Shown here: piece after piece, positions 7,211 to 16,431 of the stretch
Layout of the letters: every line of letters starts with the position of its first letter
Position numbering within the stretch: position 1 is the stretch's first letter
Assembly (NCBI GenBank): GCA_009731375.1
Contig: BJOX01000032.1
Location: forward strand, 1,147,342 to 1,168,230
From: Paulinella micropora
Taxonomy: Eukaryota > Cercozoa > Imbricatea > Euglyphida
Direction of reading: 5' to 3'
DNA length: 20,889 nt
The notes under the pieces: model-generated
What the model saw: the letters and a program-made list of their open reading frames with translations, nothing else
Told to the model about the DNA's origin: nothing
Databases searched by the model: none
Position numbers and translations under genes: made by a program

Positions 7211-8415
7211 GTCTTCAGACGTTCCCTTACGAGTGCGAGTCTTAACCGGAGATTGATTTGTTTTGTCTTCAGGCGTTCCCTTATGAGTGCGAGTCTTAAC
7301 AGGAGATTGTTTCTTGTGATCACGCCGCTTTCTTTTGCCGGCGGCAGCCTTGTGCCTCTTGCGCGCTGACTTGGAGGTACTGGTTGCTAGTTTGGACTTC
7401 GTTTTTCGTTTCATCCATTTGTCCAGGTCTTTCTGTATCCACTCGATTTTGGTCTTCAGCATGCTGTGGCCATGTTGCTCGCCTTTCTCGCAGTTGCCGC
7501 ACAAGTCATACTCCAGACAGGGATTTACGGCATCAGCACAGCTGTACTTGACCTCTACTATCTCGTCCGAGCACAAGTCACAGTAACTCCCGGGCCAATG
7601 CTCCTGCGCAGACTCGGCCTCGACGTCCGCGTCTTCCAAGACAGGACCCATATCGGCTTGCAAGTCTTTAACCTGCTTGTTGATTTTTTTCTCAAACTCA
7701 TTCAGGCTCTTCGTTTGAGCGTTTGCAAAATGCTTGCGAAGGTAGTTGCGGACCTTTTCAGCCTCTGTCTTGCATGCCGAATTGATCTCTGCCTTCATAA
7801 TTGCAGGTGCAAGCTCCTTGATCAGCTTTCTAACTGTCTTGTCTAATTCGGCAGCACCGATGGTTGGCGCGGCAGGCTGTTTGGGACTCTTCGTAGCTGG
7901 CTGTTGGGAACTCTGCACCACTAGCTGTTCGGAACTCGGCGCGGCTGGCTGTTGGACCGGCGCGGCTGGCTGTTTGGCACTGTCCTGCTGTTTGCCAGCA
8001 CTGTTGCAGCCGCCCTTCTTCCTGCGCCTAGTTTTTCCGGAACCCGTAGACTGATTGCATTTCTGCTCCTTGGCTGAAGCTTTGGCTGGAGACTTGGATT
8101 GGACCATAATTGCCCGTGACTCTTCTGTCGGCGACGCCTTGGGCACAACTTGATGTCTGGTGATCATGAGGTTTTCTTGCGATGAGTCTTGCAACACTTG
8201 AGCGAAGCGTAAGAAAAGTGAAGCCGCTGCCTCATCATGCAGCATTTCTATTGGCACGTCGCGATTCATGAAGTCAGCATGGATCAAACACAGAGAACTA
8301 ATCTCTGTCAGATCCCACTTTGTAACAAGCATGTAAGGTTCGGTAGTACCAAGCACAGCGGGACATCCGATTACCCATTTATCACCACCAAGGTCCGCGA
8401 AGACAGAGGCGATGC
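7067..8415 (-). CDS. Central part of nuclear-looking protein with coiled coil and ZZ zinc finger
   Basis: The frame is open from the gap at 8416 to 7067, and no convincing ATG is needed because it continues the upstream part. Counting from 8356: a globular segment at about residues 5-60; Ala/Pro/Gln-rich linker with basic patch RRRKKGG (about 100-165); predicted coiled coil at about 165-240; ZZ-type zinc finger with C259, C262, C273, C280, C286, C289, H295, H297. Basic nuclear-localisation-like blocks follow (ARKRHK, GKRKRRDHKK, about 331-349), then two 18-residue repeats (SPVKTRTHKGTPEDKT type). ZZ fingers bind histone tails or other protein partners. The middle CxxC is widened to C-x6-C here. 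Below about 7200 this frame is probably not the one used. Confidence 0.55.
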
Positions 8416-8473
8416 NNNNNNNNNNCGATTACCCATTTATCACCACCAAGGTCCGCGAAGACAGAGGCGATGC
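8368..8473. repeat. 48-bp identical sequence on both sides of a 10-N gap (assembly artefact)
   Basis: Bases 8368-8415 and 8426-8473 are identical, separated by ten N. This is the typical sign of two contigs whose ends overlap but were not merged. The 58-bp excess breaks the reading frame of the minus-strand gene. Removing it restores one continuous frame from 9524 to 7067. Confidence 0.9.
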
Positions 8474-8582
8474 CGATCGCATCGTCGGAAAACCCGGGAA
8501 GAGAAATGTCGGCTGAGTAAAGAAGTGACAGGATTGACTTGCGCGCGCTAGCAACTGGGTCGTGGTATGTTACCTGGTAAGC

Positions 8583-8645
<63 letters not shown>

Positions 8646-8707
8646 CAGAAAGACAGAAAGACTGAAAGATAGATAGACGATAAATAGATAGATAGATAAA
8701 TAGATAA

Positions 8708-8797
<90 letters not shown>

Positions 8798-8810
8798 GGA
8801 GTAGATAGAG

Positions 8811-8873
<63 letters not shown>

Positions 8874-9524
8874 CTTGATGCAGCTGCTTGCTGCAGCTGC
8901 TGCTGCTTGCTGCTGCTGCTTGCTGGCTTGTTGCTGCTGCTTGCTGCTGCTGCTTGCTGCTGCTGCTTGCTTCTGCTGCTTGCTGCTGCTGCTTGCTGCT
9001 GCTGCTTGCTGCTGCTGCTTGCTGCTGCGGTCGTGGTATGTTACCTGGTAAGCAGTAGAACTATCTACTTCCTCCTGACTCGCTGAGTCCACGAGCTGAA
9101 ACGTATTGGTTGACAACAATTCCTTCCTGTCGGGCCAGCTATCAACAACGTCCACGGCCGTCCGCACCTTGTCCTGCATTTCCGAACTGAGACTCTGGAA
9201 CCAGGAAGGCTGGTCTGTGCGGTGCTGCTCCTCGCCAAGCTCTTGCTCTTGCTCCTCGCCAAGCTCTTGCTCTTCTTGCTCGCTGTGATCTCCTTCCTTC
9301 TCCGACTGATTGGGTGAACCATGCTCCTGGAGATGCTGCTCTGCTTCTGCGCTGAAGGCGTTCATTTGATTTGGCAACTCACTAAGTGGCTGGAGAATTG
9401 GGGACACGCTATCTGCGCTGAAGGCGTTCCTTGGAATTGGGAACGCGCTAAGTAGCTTCCGGGCCTCGGCTTCTGCGCTGAAGGTGTTCCTTGGAATTGG
9501 GGACGCGCTAAGTGGCTGCAGGAC
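8426..9524 (-). CDS. N-terminal part of the same zinc-finger gene, with microsatellite insertion
   Basis: The minus-strand frame is open from 9524 (just after TAG at 9525-9527) to the gap at 8425. It begins with about three 20-residue repeats ([16 protein letters not shown] type), then an acidic Gln/Glu stretch and a globular part with [21 protein letters not shown] 471-bp in-frame insertion of CAG- and TATC-type repeats follows at 8558-9028. The globular frame then resumes ([16 protein letters not shown]). The first ATG is at about 9361; sequence upstream also looks coding, so an exon boundary (candidate acceptors ACATAG or CTGCAG at about 9516-9530) is likely and the true start lies elsewhere. 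Beyond the gap, deleting the duplicated 58 bp brings this frame into register with 7067-8415. Function is unknown. Confidence 0.5.
8558..9055. repeat. Microsatellite insertion flanked by a 27-bp direct duplication
   Basis: A 27-bp sequence beginning GGTCGTGGTATGTTACC occurs at 8558-8584 and 9029-9055. Between them lie a (GATA)n array (8585-8873) with a few CAGA/GATAAATA variants and a GCTGCTGCTTGCTGCTG-type array (8881-9028). The offset is 471 bp, a multiple of three, so the host frame (AYQVTYHD encoded by both copies) stays open across polyGln/Ala/Ser and IYLS repeats. Confidence 0.9.
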
Positions 9525-9711
9525 CTATGTAATATTGTATGCATGTATGTATGTATGTATGTATGCGTGCGTATGATAATTGTATTGTATATGTCTACGT
9601 ATGTATAGACCTGGCCCATGGGCAGACTCAAAGAGCTTCTCGGCCGCGGGGTACCACTCCCAAGACCATACTGACCGAAAATTGACCTCGAACGAGGAAG
9701 AGGAAGAGGAC
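9525..9711. other. Spacer with short TATG repeats
   Basis: Contains a (GTAT)n tract at about 9541-9575 and unique sequence to 9711. On the minus strand it lies upstream of the zinc-finger gene's visible exon, so part may be intron. No clear ORF. Confidence 0.4.
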
Positions 9712-9833
9712 GAAAAGAAGGAAGAGAAGAAGAAGAAGAAGAAGAAGAAGAAGAAGAAGAAGAAGAAGAAGAAGAAGAAGAAGAAGAAGAAGAAGAAGAA
9801 GAAGAAGAAGAAGATGAGGAGGAGGAGGAGGAG

Positions 9834-9865
<32 letters not shown>

Positions 9866-9944
9866 AGAAGAAGAAGAAGAAGAAGAAGAAGAAGAAGAAG
9901 AAGAAGGAGAAGGAGAAGGAGAAGGAGAAGGAGAAGGAGGAAGA
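9712..9944. repeat. 233-base polypurine tract, (GAA)n and (GGAGAA)n
   Basis: The plus strand is pure A/G from 9712 to 9944 except for one T at 9815, mostly AAG triplets with GGA and GGAGAA variants. It gives long polyLys, polySer and polyLeu frames that have no other coding sign. Confidence 0.95.
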
Positions 9945-10006
9945 CCCGCTTGTGCACTCCTCTGGTGTTGTGGCACCAAAAGCTTAGATTGGAGACTTGT
10001 GTCCTG

Positions 10007-10513
10007 TCAGGAAACTTGTTGTTGCGGAAGCAAGTTTTGTTGGCGAAGATTTGTTATCCTAGCCTGTAGATCGATGTTCGTTTTCGGGTTCGTGCCCAGC
10101 TGCTGTTCGTTGCCATCGGCTTTTGGGCTCAAGGTGGTGGATTTATCGTCGGTGCCAGTCTTCTGCTTCTTCTTCGGCTGGGGCGAAATCTGACCCTTTT
10201 TATCCACTTCCTTTGCCACTTCAGAGTCGGCTGGAGTCGATGGCTTAGCTTGATTGGTCTGCTTCACTGCAGCAGCGGCTGCTTCACCGGGTCCGCTAAC
10301 ATTAGGCGGGTGGATAGGTGATGACGGAGGACTATCCTCATTCAATTTCGTCCTTCGCTTTTTCTTCACCGGGTCCGCTGCGCTCCCTGTATCGGCGGGG
10401 CTGTCCTTGGACTGTGGAGGGGCCGCAGAGCTCGACTTACGTTTTGTCTGCTTAGCGCTCTTGGCTTCCTTCCTTTTTCTGCGAGCTTGCGTTTGATAGC
10501 AGCCAACACTTGG
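10007..10513 (-). CDS. Basic low-complexity C-terminal exon or fragment
   Basis: The minus-strand frame is open from 10513 (after TGA at 10514-10516) to TGA at 10007-10009, about 168 codons without a convincing ATG; the first part is strongly basic (RRKRKEAKSAKQTKRK), resembling a nuclear localisation signal. The rest is Ser/Pro/Ala/Lys-rich (KKKRRTKLNEDSPPSSPIHP, KKKQKTGTDDKSTTLSPK). It ends with a Gln/Leu-rich helix-like tail (LRQQNLLPQQQ). It is probably the 3' part of the gene at 10570-11355, joined through one or two frame changes or introns in 10500-10620. No family recognised. Confidence 0.45.
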   Translation of the reverse strand, partial: PSVGCYQTQARRKRKEAKSAKQTKRKSSSAAPPQSKDSPADTGSAADPVKKKRRTKLNEDSPPSSPIHPPNVSGPGEAAAAAVKQTNQAKPSTPADSEVAKEVDKKGQISPQPKKKQKTGTDDKSTTLSPKADGNEQQLGTNPKTNIDLQARITNLRQQNLLPQQQVS

Positions 10514-10569
10514 TCACTTTCAGATCCTCGTCGAGTTCGTACCGGTGATTCGGCTTAAGATCTTTCGCC

Positions 10570-11355
10570 TTAGGTAAAGACTGTAGGAACTGCATAATAC
10601 GGGGCTGAGTCAAAAAACTTCTCCTCCTCAGGAAGTCTGTAGTCCCAATCCCTCATGTCTTTGAGCGTTTGCCTAGCTGAGTGCGATGCATCCCAGCCTT
10701 TGAATTTACATACAAACTCGTAGCCAGTCTTGTTCCAGTTTTGCTCGTACCCTACAAACGTCTCGACTCGCGGGATCGTCGTCGTCTGGACCTTACGTTG
10801 ATTTTGCACTGGCTTGGCATTCGTCTTGAGCTTACGTTGATCATTGTCCTTGTCGCGATCGGCGTTTGGAGGCTGACCAGCTTGCAAACCATTGACCTGG
10901 GCTTGCAGGACTTCGACCACAGGACCTGCAGGCTCTGGCGGCTTGTCCTTCTCCTTCTCAGGCTCCTTGAGGCTGTCTGGCTCTGTCGGCTTGTCCTTCT
11001 CCTTCTCGGGCTCCTTGAGGCTGTCTGGCTGACCACCGTTGACGTCTCCTTGCTCTTGCGAAGTCTGAGGCTGGGGCGAAGTCTGAGGCTGGAGCGAAGC
11101 TTGACCGCTTGGGACGTGGGACGAAGTCGGAGGCTGCAGCTGGGGCGAAGCTTGACCACTAGGGACGTTCCCAGGCTCTTGCAAATGGTTGGCTGGGTGC
11201 TTCGGGTCATGGAGTGCAGCGTCCTGCGACGCTTCAGTAATGCCGGGCGACTGTGTCGAGGACATTGCGGGTGTAGGTTGCGGCATGAAAGGCCCGCCTA
11301 TGAAGAGCTGCGCGTTTGTTCCAATGGAGCCTTTGTGCTGAAGTGTCAAAGCCAA
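10570..11355 (-). CDS. Pro/Gln-rich protein with chromodomain-like segment
   Basis: A 261-codon frame whose first codons lack ATG; the first Met is at FMPQP, about residue 24. About 130 residues are Pro/Gln/Ser-rich with internal repeats (SLKEPEKEKDKP twice; QASPQLQP/QASLQPQ). After a basic linker, residues about 204-240 read VETFVGYEQN..GYEFVCKFKGWDASHSARQTLKDM, which matches the chromodomain pattern (V-E, aromatic strand, KxKGW, H at the usual turn) though the expected Trp-Glu-Pro is missing. The frame ends at TAA in 10570-10572, but a second frame stays open from about 10610 to beyond 10520 (PKAKDLKPNHRYELDEDLK). A T6 run at about 10615 is a plausible slip site. Chromatin binding is inference. 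Confidence 0.45.
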   Translation of the reverse strand: MALTLQHKGSIGTNAQLFIGGPFMPQPTPAMSSTQSPGITEASQDAALHDPKHPANHLQEPGNVPSGQASPQLQPPTSSHVPSGQASLQPQTSPQPQTSQEQGDVNGGQPDSLKEPEKEKDKPTEPDSLKEPEKEKDKPPEPAGPVVEVLQAQVNGLQAGQPPNADRDKDNDQRKLKTNAKPVQNQRKVQTTTIPRVETFVGYEQNWNKTGYEFVCKFKGWDASHSARQTLKDMRDWDYRLPEEEKFFDSAPYYAVPTVFT

Positions 11356-11485
11356 CGATGAAATCCTCCAGAAGGTTGTGGCAACGGAAACACCTGAACA
11401 ATCAGTGAAGCGATTGGTTCAGGACGAATTTTGTGGTTCAGGCCAGACCAACCGCATCCAAGCAGCATGGACTACTCGAGCATGA
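11342..11485 (+). CDS. Possible short exon, unknown
   Basis: A 47-codon plus-strand frame bounded by TGA on both sides reads ANDEILQKVVATETPEQ and similar, amphipathic and non-repetitive, which looks coding. There is no ATG and no clear splice sites. It overlaps the start of the minus-strand ORF at 11355 by 14 bp. The opposite strand here is also open in one frame. Weak call. Confidence 0.2.
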   Translation, partial: SVKANDEILQKVVATETPEQSVKRLVQDEFCGSGQTNRIQAAWTTRA

Positions 11486-11605
11486 ACTAACAAGTATAAG
11501 TCTAACACAGTACTGAACAATCAAGTAAGTGAGAGACTGATACAGTCAGATAGATAGATAGATGGGTAGAGAAATAGCTAGATAGATACATAATTAGATA
11601 GATAC

Positions 11606-11701
<96 letters not shown>

Positions 11702-11937
11702 GTAGGTAGGTAGATAGATAGATAGATAGATAGATAGATATAGATAGGTAGATAGGTAGATAGATAGATAGATAGGGAGGTAGATAGATAGGTAGATAGA
11801 CAGATAGACAGAGAGATAGAGAGATAGATAGATAGGTAGATAGATAGACAGGCAGACAGATAGACAACATAGATAGATAGAAAGAAAGATAGATGGATAG
11901 ATGGATAGATGGATAGATGGATAGATAGATAGATGAA
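11486..11937. repeat. (GATA)n microsatellite with short 5' flank
   Basis: After about 60 bp of unique sequence, (GATA)n runs from about 11546 to 11937 with GGTA, GACA and GGATAGAT interruptions. The minus-strand frame of IYLS repeats is not regarded as a gene. Confidence 0.9.
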
Positions 11938-12190
11938 ATATCGACTAATGTCAGAAAAAAGGAGCTTCTGATTTCGTCAACCAGGAAGTCTGTGGGTAAA
12001 GTATTAACCCGATGCCCAGCTAAGCCGTGATGTTTGCACGGAAGGGACTGATACAGGCAATACCAAANNNNNNNNNNNNNNNNNNNNNNNNNNNNNNNNN
12101 NNNNNNNNNNNNNNNNNNNNNNNNNNNNNNNNNNNNNNNNNNNNNNNNNNNNNNNNNNNNNNNNNNNNNNNNNNNNNNNNNNNNNNNNNN
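11938..12190. other. Unique 130 bp followed by a 123-N assembly gap
   Basis: Bases 11938-12067 are unique and show no ORF of note. Bases 12068-12190 are N. Because repeat lies directly to the right, the gap probably reflects an unresolved array and its size is uncertain. Confidence 0.8.
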
Positions 12191-13313
<1,123 letters not shown>

Positions 13314-13347
13314 TGCACGTAAAAACACAAACGCTCAGCACCTGTTG

Positions 13348-13950
13348 TCACGCTCTACGTGCTGCTGGTTGATTGGAATTCAATTTTATTCGGGCCGTCC
13401 ACGTCTGTTTTGTGAAAGTGTCGAGAAAGCCACCCACAAGCTCCACAATCAGTAGTTGGCAAACCTTACAAGGAGGGAGGGTGTTCTTCGTGCAATGCTC
13501 CCTCAAGTGGAGGTGCGATCTTTGTTTCCAACGCGGTGAACGTTCGGCGGCTCCGGTGTACTCCTCCAAGAGTTTCTCGCAGGTGATGCACCTGGACACA
13601 TATGCATGCCAAAAGAAATGCTGAGAACGCAGAGCTTTTCGAGCTTTTTCGAGCAAGGTGGACCTGGTTGCTGTTCCCGTTGTCGATTTTGTGTCTTGCC
13701 CTTCCAAGCTCGGGTGTGCCATGCACCTACAATATTTCAAATAAGCATTTCCAGAGAGATGAGAGCGATCAGTTGCAACAAAAAAAAACAGCCAACTCGA
13801 AAAATTTTTGTCAAAAAAATCATGTCTCTCGCAAGCAAAAGATGTATAGTCGACCCTGTAGTACAGGCCGACTATACAAATGGCTTTCGACCAGCAGACA
13901 TGCTGAGAAAACGAATTGCATAGCAAAAATCCCAAAGTTCGATTCGTTTC
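13348..13950 (-). CDS. Candidate exon with Cys/His-rich cluster
   Basis: A unique island between microsatellites contains a minus-strand frame open from 14085 to TAG/TGA at 13348. The part above about 13960 is CA-repeat translation. The non-repetitive 3' half reads [11 protein letters not shown], then HLHLREHC, then CKVC, giving C-x2-C, a 30-residue spacer, H-x-H-x3-HC and C-x2-C, a possible zinc site. It ends with [11 protein letters not shown]. The first half is less protein-like, with Phe runs from a polyA stretch at about 13780. It may be a terminal exon of a gene transcribed leftward. No family recognised. Confidence 0.3.
   Translation of the reverse strand, partial: ETNRTLGFLLCNSFSQHVCWSKAICIVGLYYRVDYTSFACERHDFFDKNFSSWLFFFVATDRSHLSGNAYLKYCRCMAHPSLEGQDTKSTTGTATRSTLLEKARKALRSQHFFWHAYVSRCITCEKLLEEYTGAAERSPRWKQRSHLHLREHCTKNTLPPCKVCQLLIVELVGGFLDTFTKQTWTARIKLNSNQPAARRA
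13844..13877. repeat. 34-bp imperfect palindrome
   Basis: GTATAGTCG (13844-13852) pairs with CGACTATAC (13869-13877). The inner CCTGTA and TACAGG words nearly complete the fold. It lies in the unique island, with no obvious gene role. Confidence 0.6.
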
Positions 13951-13965
13951 CTCCAACCCAGCCCC

Positions 13966-14048
13966 AAAAAACACACGCACACACACACACTCACATGCAC
14001 ACACAACACACAGTGTCACAGTGGACACAAACACACACACAAACACAA

Positions 14049-14080
<32 letters not shown>

Positions 14081-14211
14081 GCCAACAGTCACTCACTCAC
14101 ACACACACCAACACACACACACACACACACACACATACACACTCTTTGTCTCTCTCTCTCTCTCTCACACACACACATACACACACAAGCACACACCACA
14201 CCACACACCAC
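13966..14211. repeat. (CA)n microsatellite with a short CT block
   Basis: CA dinucleotides with occasional T or G from about 13970 to 14205, interrupted by a CT run at about 14148-14166. Confidence 0.95.
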
Positions 14212-14212
14212 C

Positions 14213-14248
<36 letters not shown>

Positions 14249-14500
14249 CCTATCTACCTACCTACCTATCTATCTGTCTGTCTGACTGTCTGTCTATCTG
14301 TCTATCTATCTATCTATCTATATATCTATCTATCTACCTGTCTATTTATCTATCTATCTATCTATCTATCTACCTATAGCTATCTATCATCTATCTATCT
14401 ATCCTTCTATCTGTCTATCTGTCTATCTATCTGTCTAACAGTAAGACAGGCAGATAGACGGATAGATAGATAGATGATAGATAGCTATAGATAGATAGCT

Positions 14501-14555
<55 letters not shown>

Positions 14556-14556
14556 T

Positions 14557-14594
<38 letters not shown>

Positions 14595-14636
14595 GAATGG
14601 ATAGATGGATAGATGGATAGAATCTGATAGACAGAT
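14212..14636. repeat. Inverted microsatellite pair: (TATC)n then (GATA)n
   Basis: TATC/TGTC repeats run from 14212 to 14438 and switch to their complement GATA from about 14447 to 14616. The centre is a hairpin with arms CTGTCT (14431-14436) and AGACAG (14444-14449). The whole can fold into a long quasi-palindrome. Confidence 0.9.
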
Positions 14637-14801
14637 AGACTAGCTGTCTCTCTGTCTCTCTGTCTCTCTGTCTCTCTGTCTCTCTGTCTATTTGTCTATC
14701 TGTCTATCTATCTATCTATCTATCTATCTATTTATCGTCTGTCTATCTGTCTATCTGTCTATCTGTCTGTCTATCTGTCTATCTGTCTATCTGTCTATCT
14801 G

Positions 14802-14853
<52 letters not shown>

Positions 14854-14870
14854 CATATCTATCTATCGAG
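14637..14870. repeat. (TCTG)n and (TATC)n array
   Basis: GTCTCTCT repeats at about 14646-14690, then TATC/TGTC repeats to 14869. Confidence 0.9.
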
Positions 14871-14872
14871 GC

Positions 14873-15118
14873 TAAGCAGCAAGCAGCAGCAAGCAGCAGC
14901 AGCAGCAGCAAGCAGCAAGCAGCAGCAGCAGCAAGCAGCAGCAGCAAGCAGCAGCAGCAGCAGCAAGCAGCAGCAGCAGCAAGCAGCAGCAGCAGCAAGC
15001 AGCAGCAGCAGCAAGCAGCAGCAGCAGCAAGCAGCAGCAGCAGCAGCAGCCAGCAGCAGCAGCAAGCAGCAGCAGCAAGCAGCAGCAGCAAGCAGCAGCA
15101 GCAAGCAGCAGCAGCAAG
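14873..15118. repeat. CAG/CAAGCAG array adjoining TATC array
   Basis: Units of AAGCAGCAGC with 2 to 6 CAG per AAG. It follows the TATC array directly and ends in CAAGAGGTTGACC, a tail shared with 15718-15733. The frames give polyGln/Ala/Ser. Confidence 0.9.
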
Positions 15119-15210
15119 AGGTTGACCCTGGACTTATGGATCCAAAGCTTTAATGTGCTCGGTTTCAGCTTCGCTCTTCCATGCTTAGATCGAGGCTGAA
15201 AAGGAGAACA
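15119..15210. other. Unique linker between composite repeats
   Basis: Contains CAAGAGGTTGACC, GGATCCAAAG and TAGATCGAGGCTGAAAAGG. Similar words occur after the second composite array (15718-15775), so it may be part of a repeated unit. Confidence 0.5.
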
Positions 15211-15363
15211 TCAGTCTATCTGTCTGTCTTTCTGTCTTTCTGTCTGTCTATCTATCCATCTATCCATCTATCTATCTATCTATCTATCTATCTCTAACTA
15301 TCTATCTATCCATCTATCTATCTATCAAGCAGCAAGCAGCAAGCAGCAGCAGCAAGCAGCAAG

Positions 15364-15394
<31 letters not shown>

Positions 15395-15529
15395 ATCTAT
15401 CTTATCTATCTATTCTATCTATCTATCTACTCTATATCTATCTATCTATCTATCTATTTATCGTCTATCTATCTATCAGCCTGTCTGTCTGTCCTTCTAT
15501 CTATCTATCTATGTATCTATCTATCTATG

Positions 15530-15569
<40 letters not shown>

Positions 15570-15803
15570 AGCAAGCAGCAGCAGCAAGCAGCAGCAGCAA
15601 GCAGCAGCAGCAAGCAGCAGCAGCAAGCAGCAGCAAGCAGCAAGCAGCAAGCAGCAGCAGCAAGCAGCAAGCAGCAGCAGCAAGCAGCAGCAGAAAGCAG
15701 CGGCAGAAAGCAGCAAACAGCAAGAGGTTGACCGGGCTTGAAATTTGCTCTTAAGATCTCTTTTGGATCCAAAACAGTCTATCTGTCTGTCTATCTTTCT
15801 ATC

Positions 15804-15840
<37 letters not shown>
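15211..15840. repeat. Second and third TATC-CAG composite arrays
   Basis: TATC repeats (about 15211-15325), a short CAG/CAAG block (15326-15364), TATC again (15365-15569), CAG/CAAG (15570-15723), a CAAGAGGTTGACC tail with GGATCCAAAAC, then TATC to 15840. The order TATC then CAG then CAAGAGGTTGACC repeats the layout at 14690-15132. Confidence 0.9.
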
Positions 15841-15841
<1 letters not shown>

Positions 15842-15853
15842 GATCTAAGATCG

Positions 15854-16306
15854 AAGCAATTGAAGCGGACTCGTTCAACTCTTACGGCGCTCCGTTCCCT
15901 TGAGCATGTGCATGGGCTCCGGAAGCAACTGTCTGTGGCTGCAACGCAACCGCCCCACACTCGGCTTGTTGGGACTTTGACGCCTCCCTCCAGTGAGCCC
16001 TGGCATGTGACGCGGACTCTCACTCCTGCTGCGCTCCCTTCCGTTGGGTCTCAGCTTCGCAAGCAACTGTCGTCGACAGCAACGGAAGTGTCCAACACTA
16101 TGCACGGCAGCGTTGGGTCTGGGCCTGTGAAGCAAGTGTCTTGGCCTCAAGTGACTTCGACTTCAATCTCGACATCCCCTTCCGTTTTGTCTCAGCCGGT
16201 GTCCAGCACCGCGACAGCCTCCGTCCAGGTAGAGCCTAAGGCTAAGAGCCGTAAGACGCCACTATCAACCGAAGAAGCATATCAGAGTGCAACCTTTGAT
16301 CGATGA
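15854..16306 (+). CDS. Candidate Ser/Thr-rich exon
   Basis: The plus-strand frame is open from the end of the TATC array to TGA at 16304-16306, about 148 codons, with no ATG until about 16098. It is Ser/Thr/Pro/Val-rich and contains a degenerate internal repeat (LRKQLSVAATQ and LRKQLSSTATE, each next to TLTP...). It ends in a basic KAKSRKTPLS stretch. A good 5' splice consensus (AAA then GTAAGT at 16319-16324) lies 12 bp after the stop. A different frame, ending in PLIDDFIQK, is open right up to it, so the exon may end there. No family recognised; disordered-protein character. Confidence 0.35.
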   Translation, partial: KQLKRTRSTLTALRSLEHVHGLRKQLSVAATQPPHTRLVGTLTPPSSEPWHVTRTLTPAALPSVGSQLRKQLSSTATEVSNTMHGSVGSGPVKQVSWPQVTSTSISTSPSVLSQPVSSTATASVQVEPKAKSRKTPLSTEEAYQSATFDR

Positions 16307-16431
16307 TTTCATTCAAAAGTAAGTAGCTTGCATTTGCGTCTCCTGTGTCATCTGCGCTTGTAAACCAAGATTGTTGACGATACTCATTGCTGCATGAAGG
16401 CCCCGAGCCTGTAAGGAAGTGGACCAGCAAG

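Noticed and set aside
7079-8148. Several 60-130-codon ORFs on the plus strand and other minus frames
   Set aside because: They are shadows of the zinc-finger gene frame, with composition explained by the opposite strand.
9362-9979. PolySer, polyLys and polyLeu ORFs over the purine tract
   Set aside because: They arise from the three frames of (GAA)n. The only non-repetitive part overlaps, in another frame, the better-supported zinc-finger exon.
10681-11361. 226-codon plus-strand ORF opposite the chromodomain-like gene
   Set aside because: Leu/Arg-rich composition is what the reverse complement of Pro/Gln/Lys-rich coding sequence gives. The minus strand is more protein-like.
14843-15153. PolyQ/polyA/polyL/polyC ORFs in the CAG arrays
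   Set aside because: Pure repeat translations on both strands, mutually overlapping.
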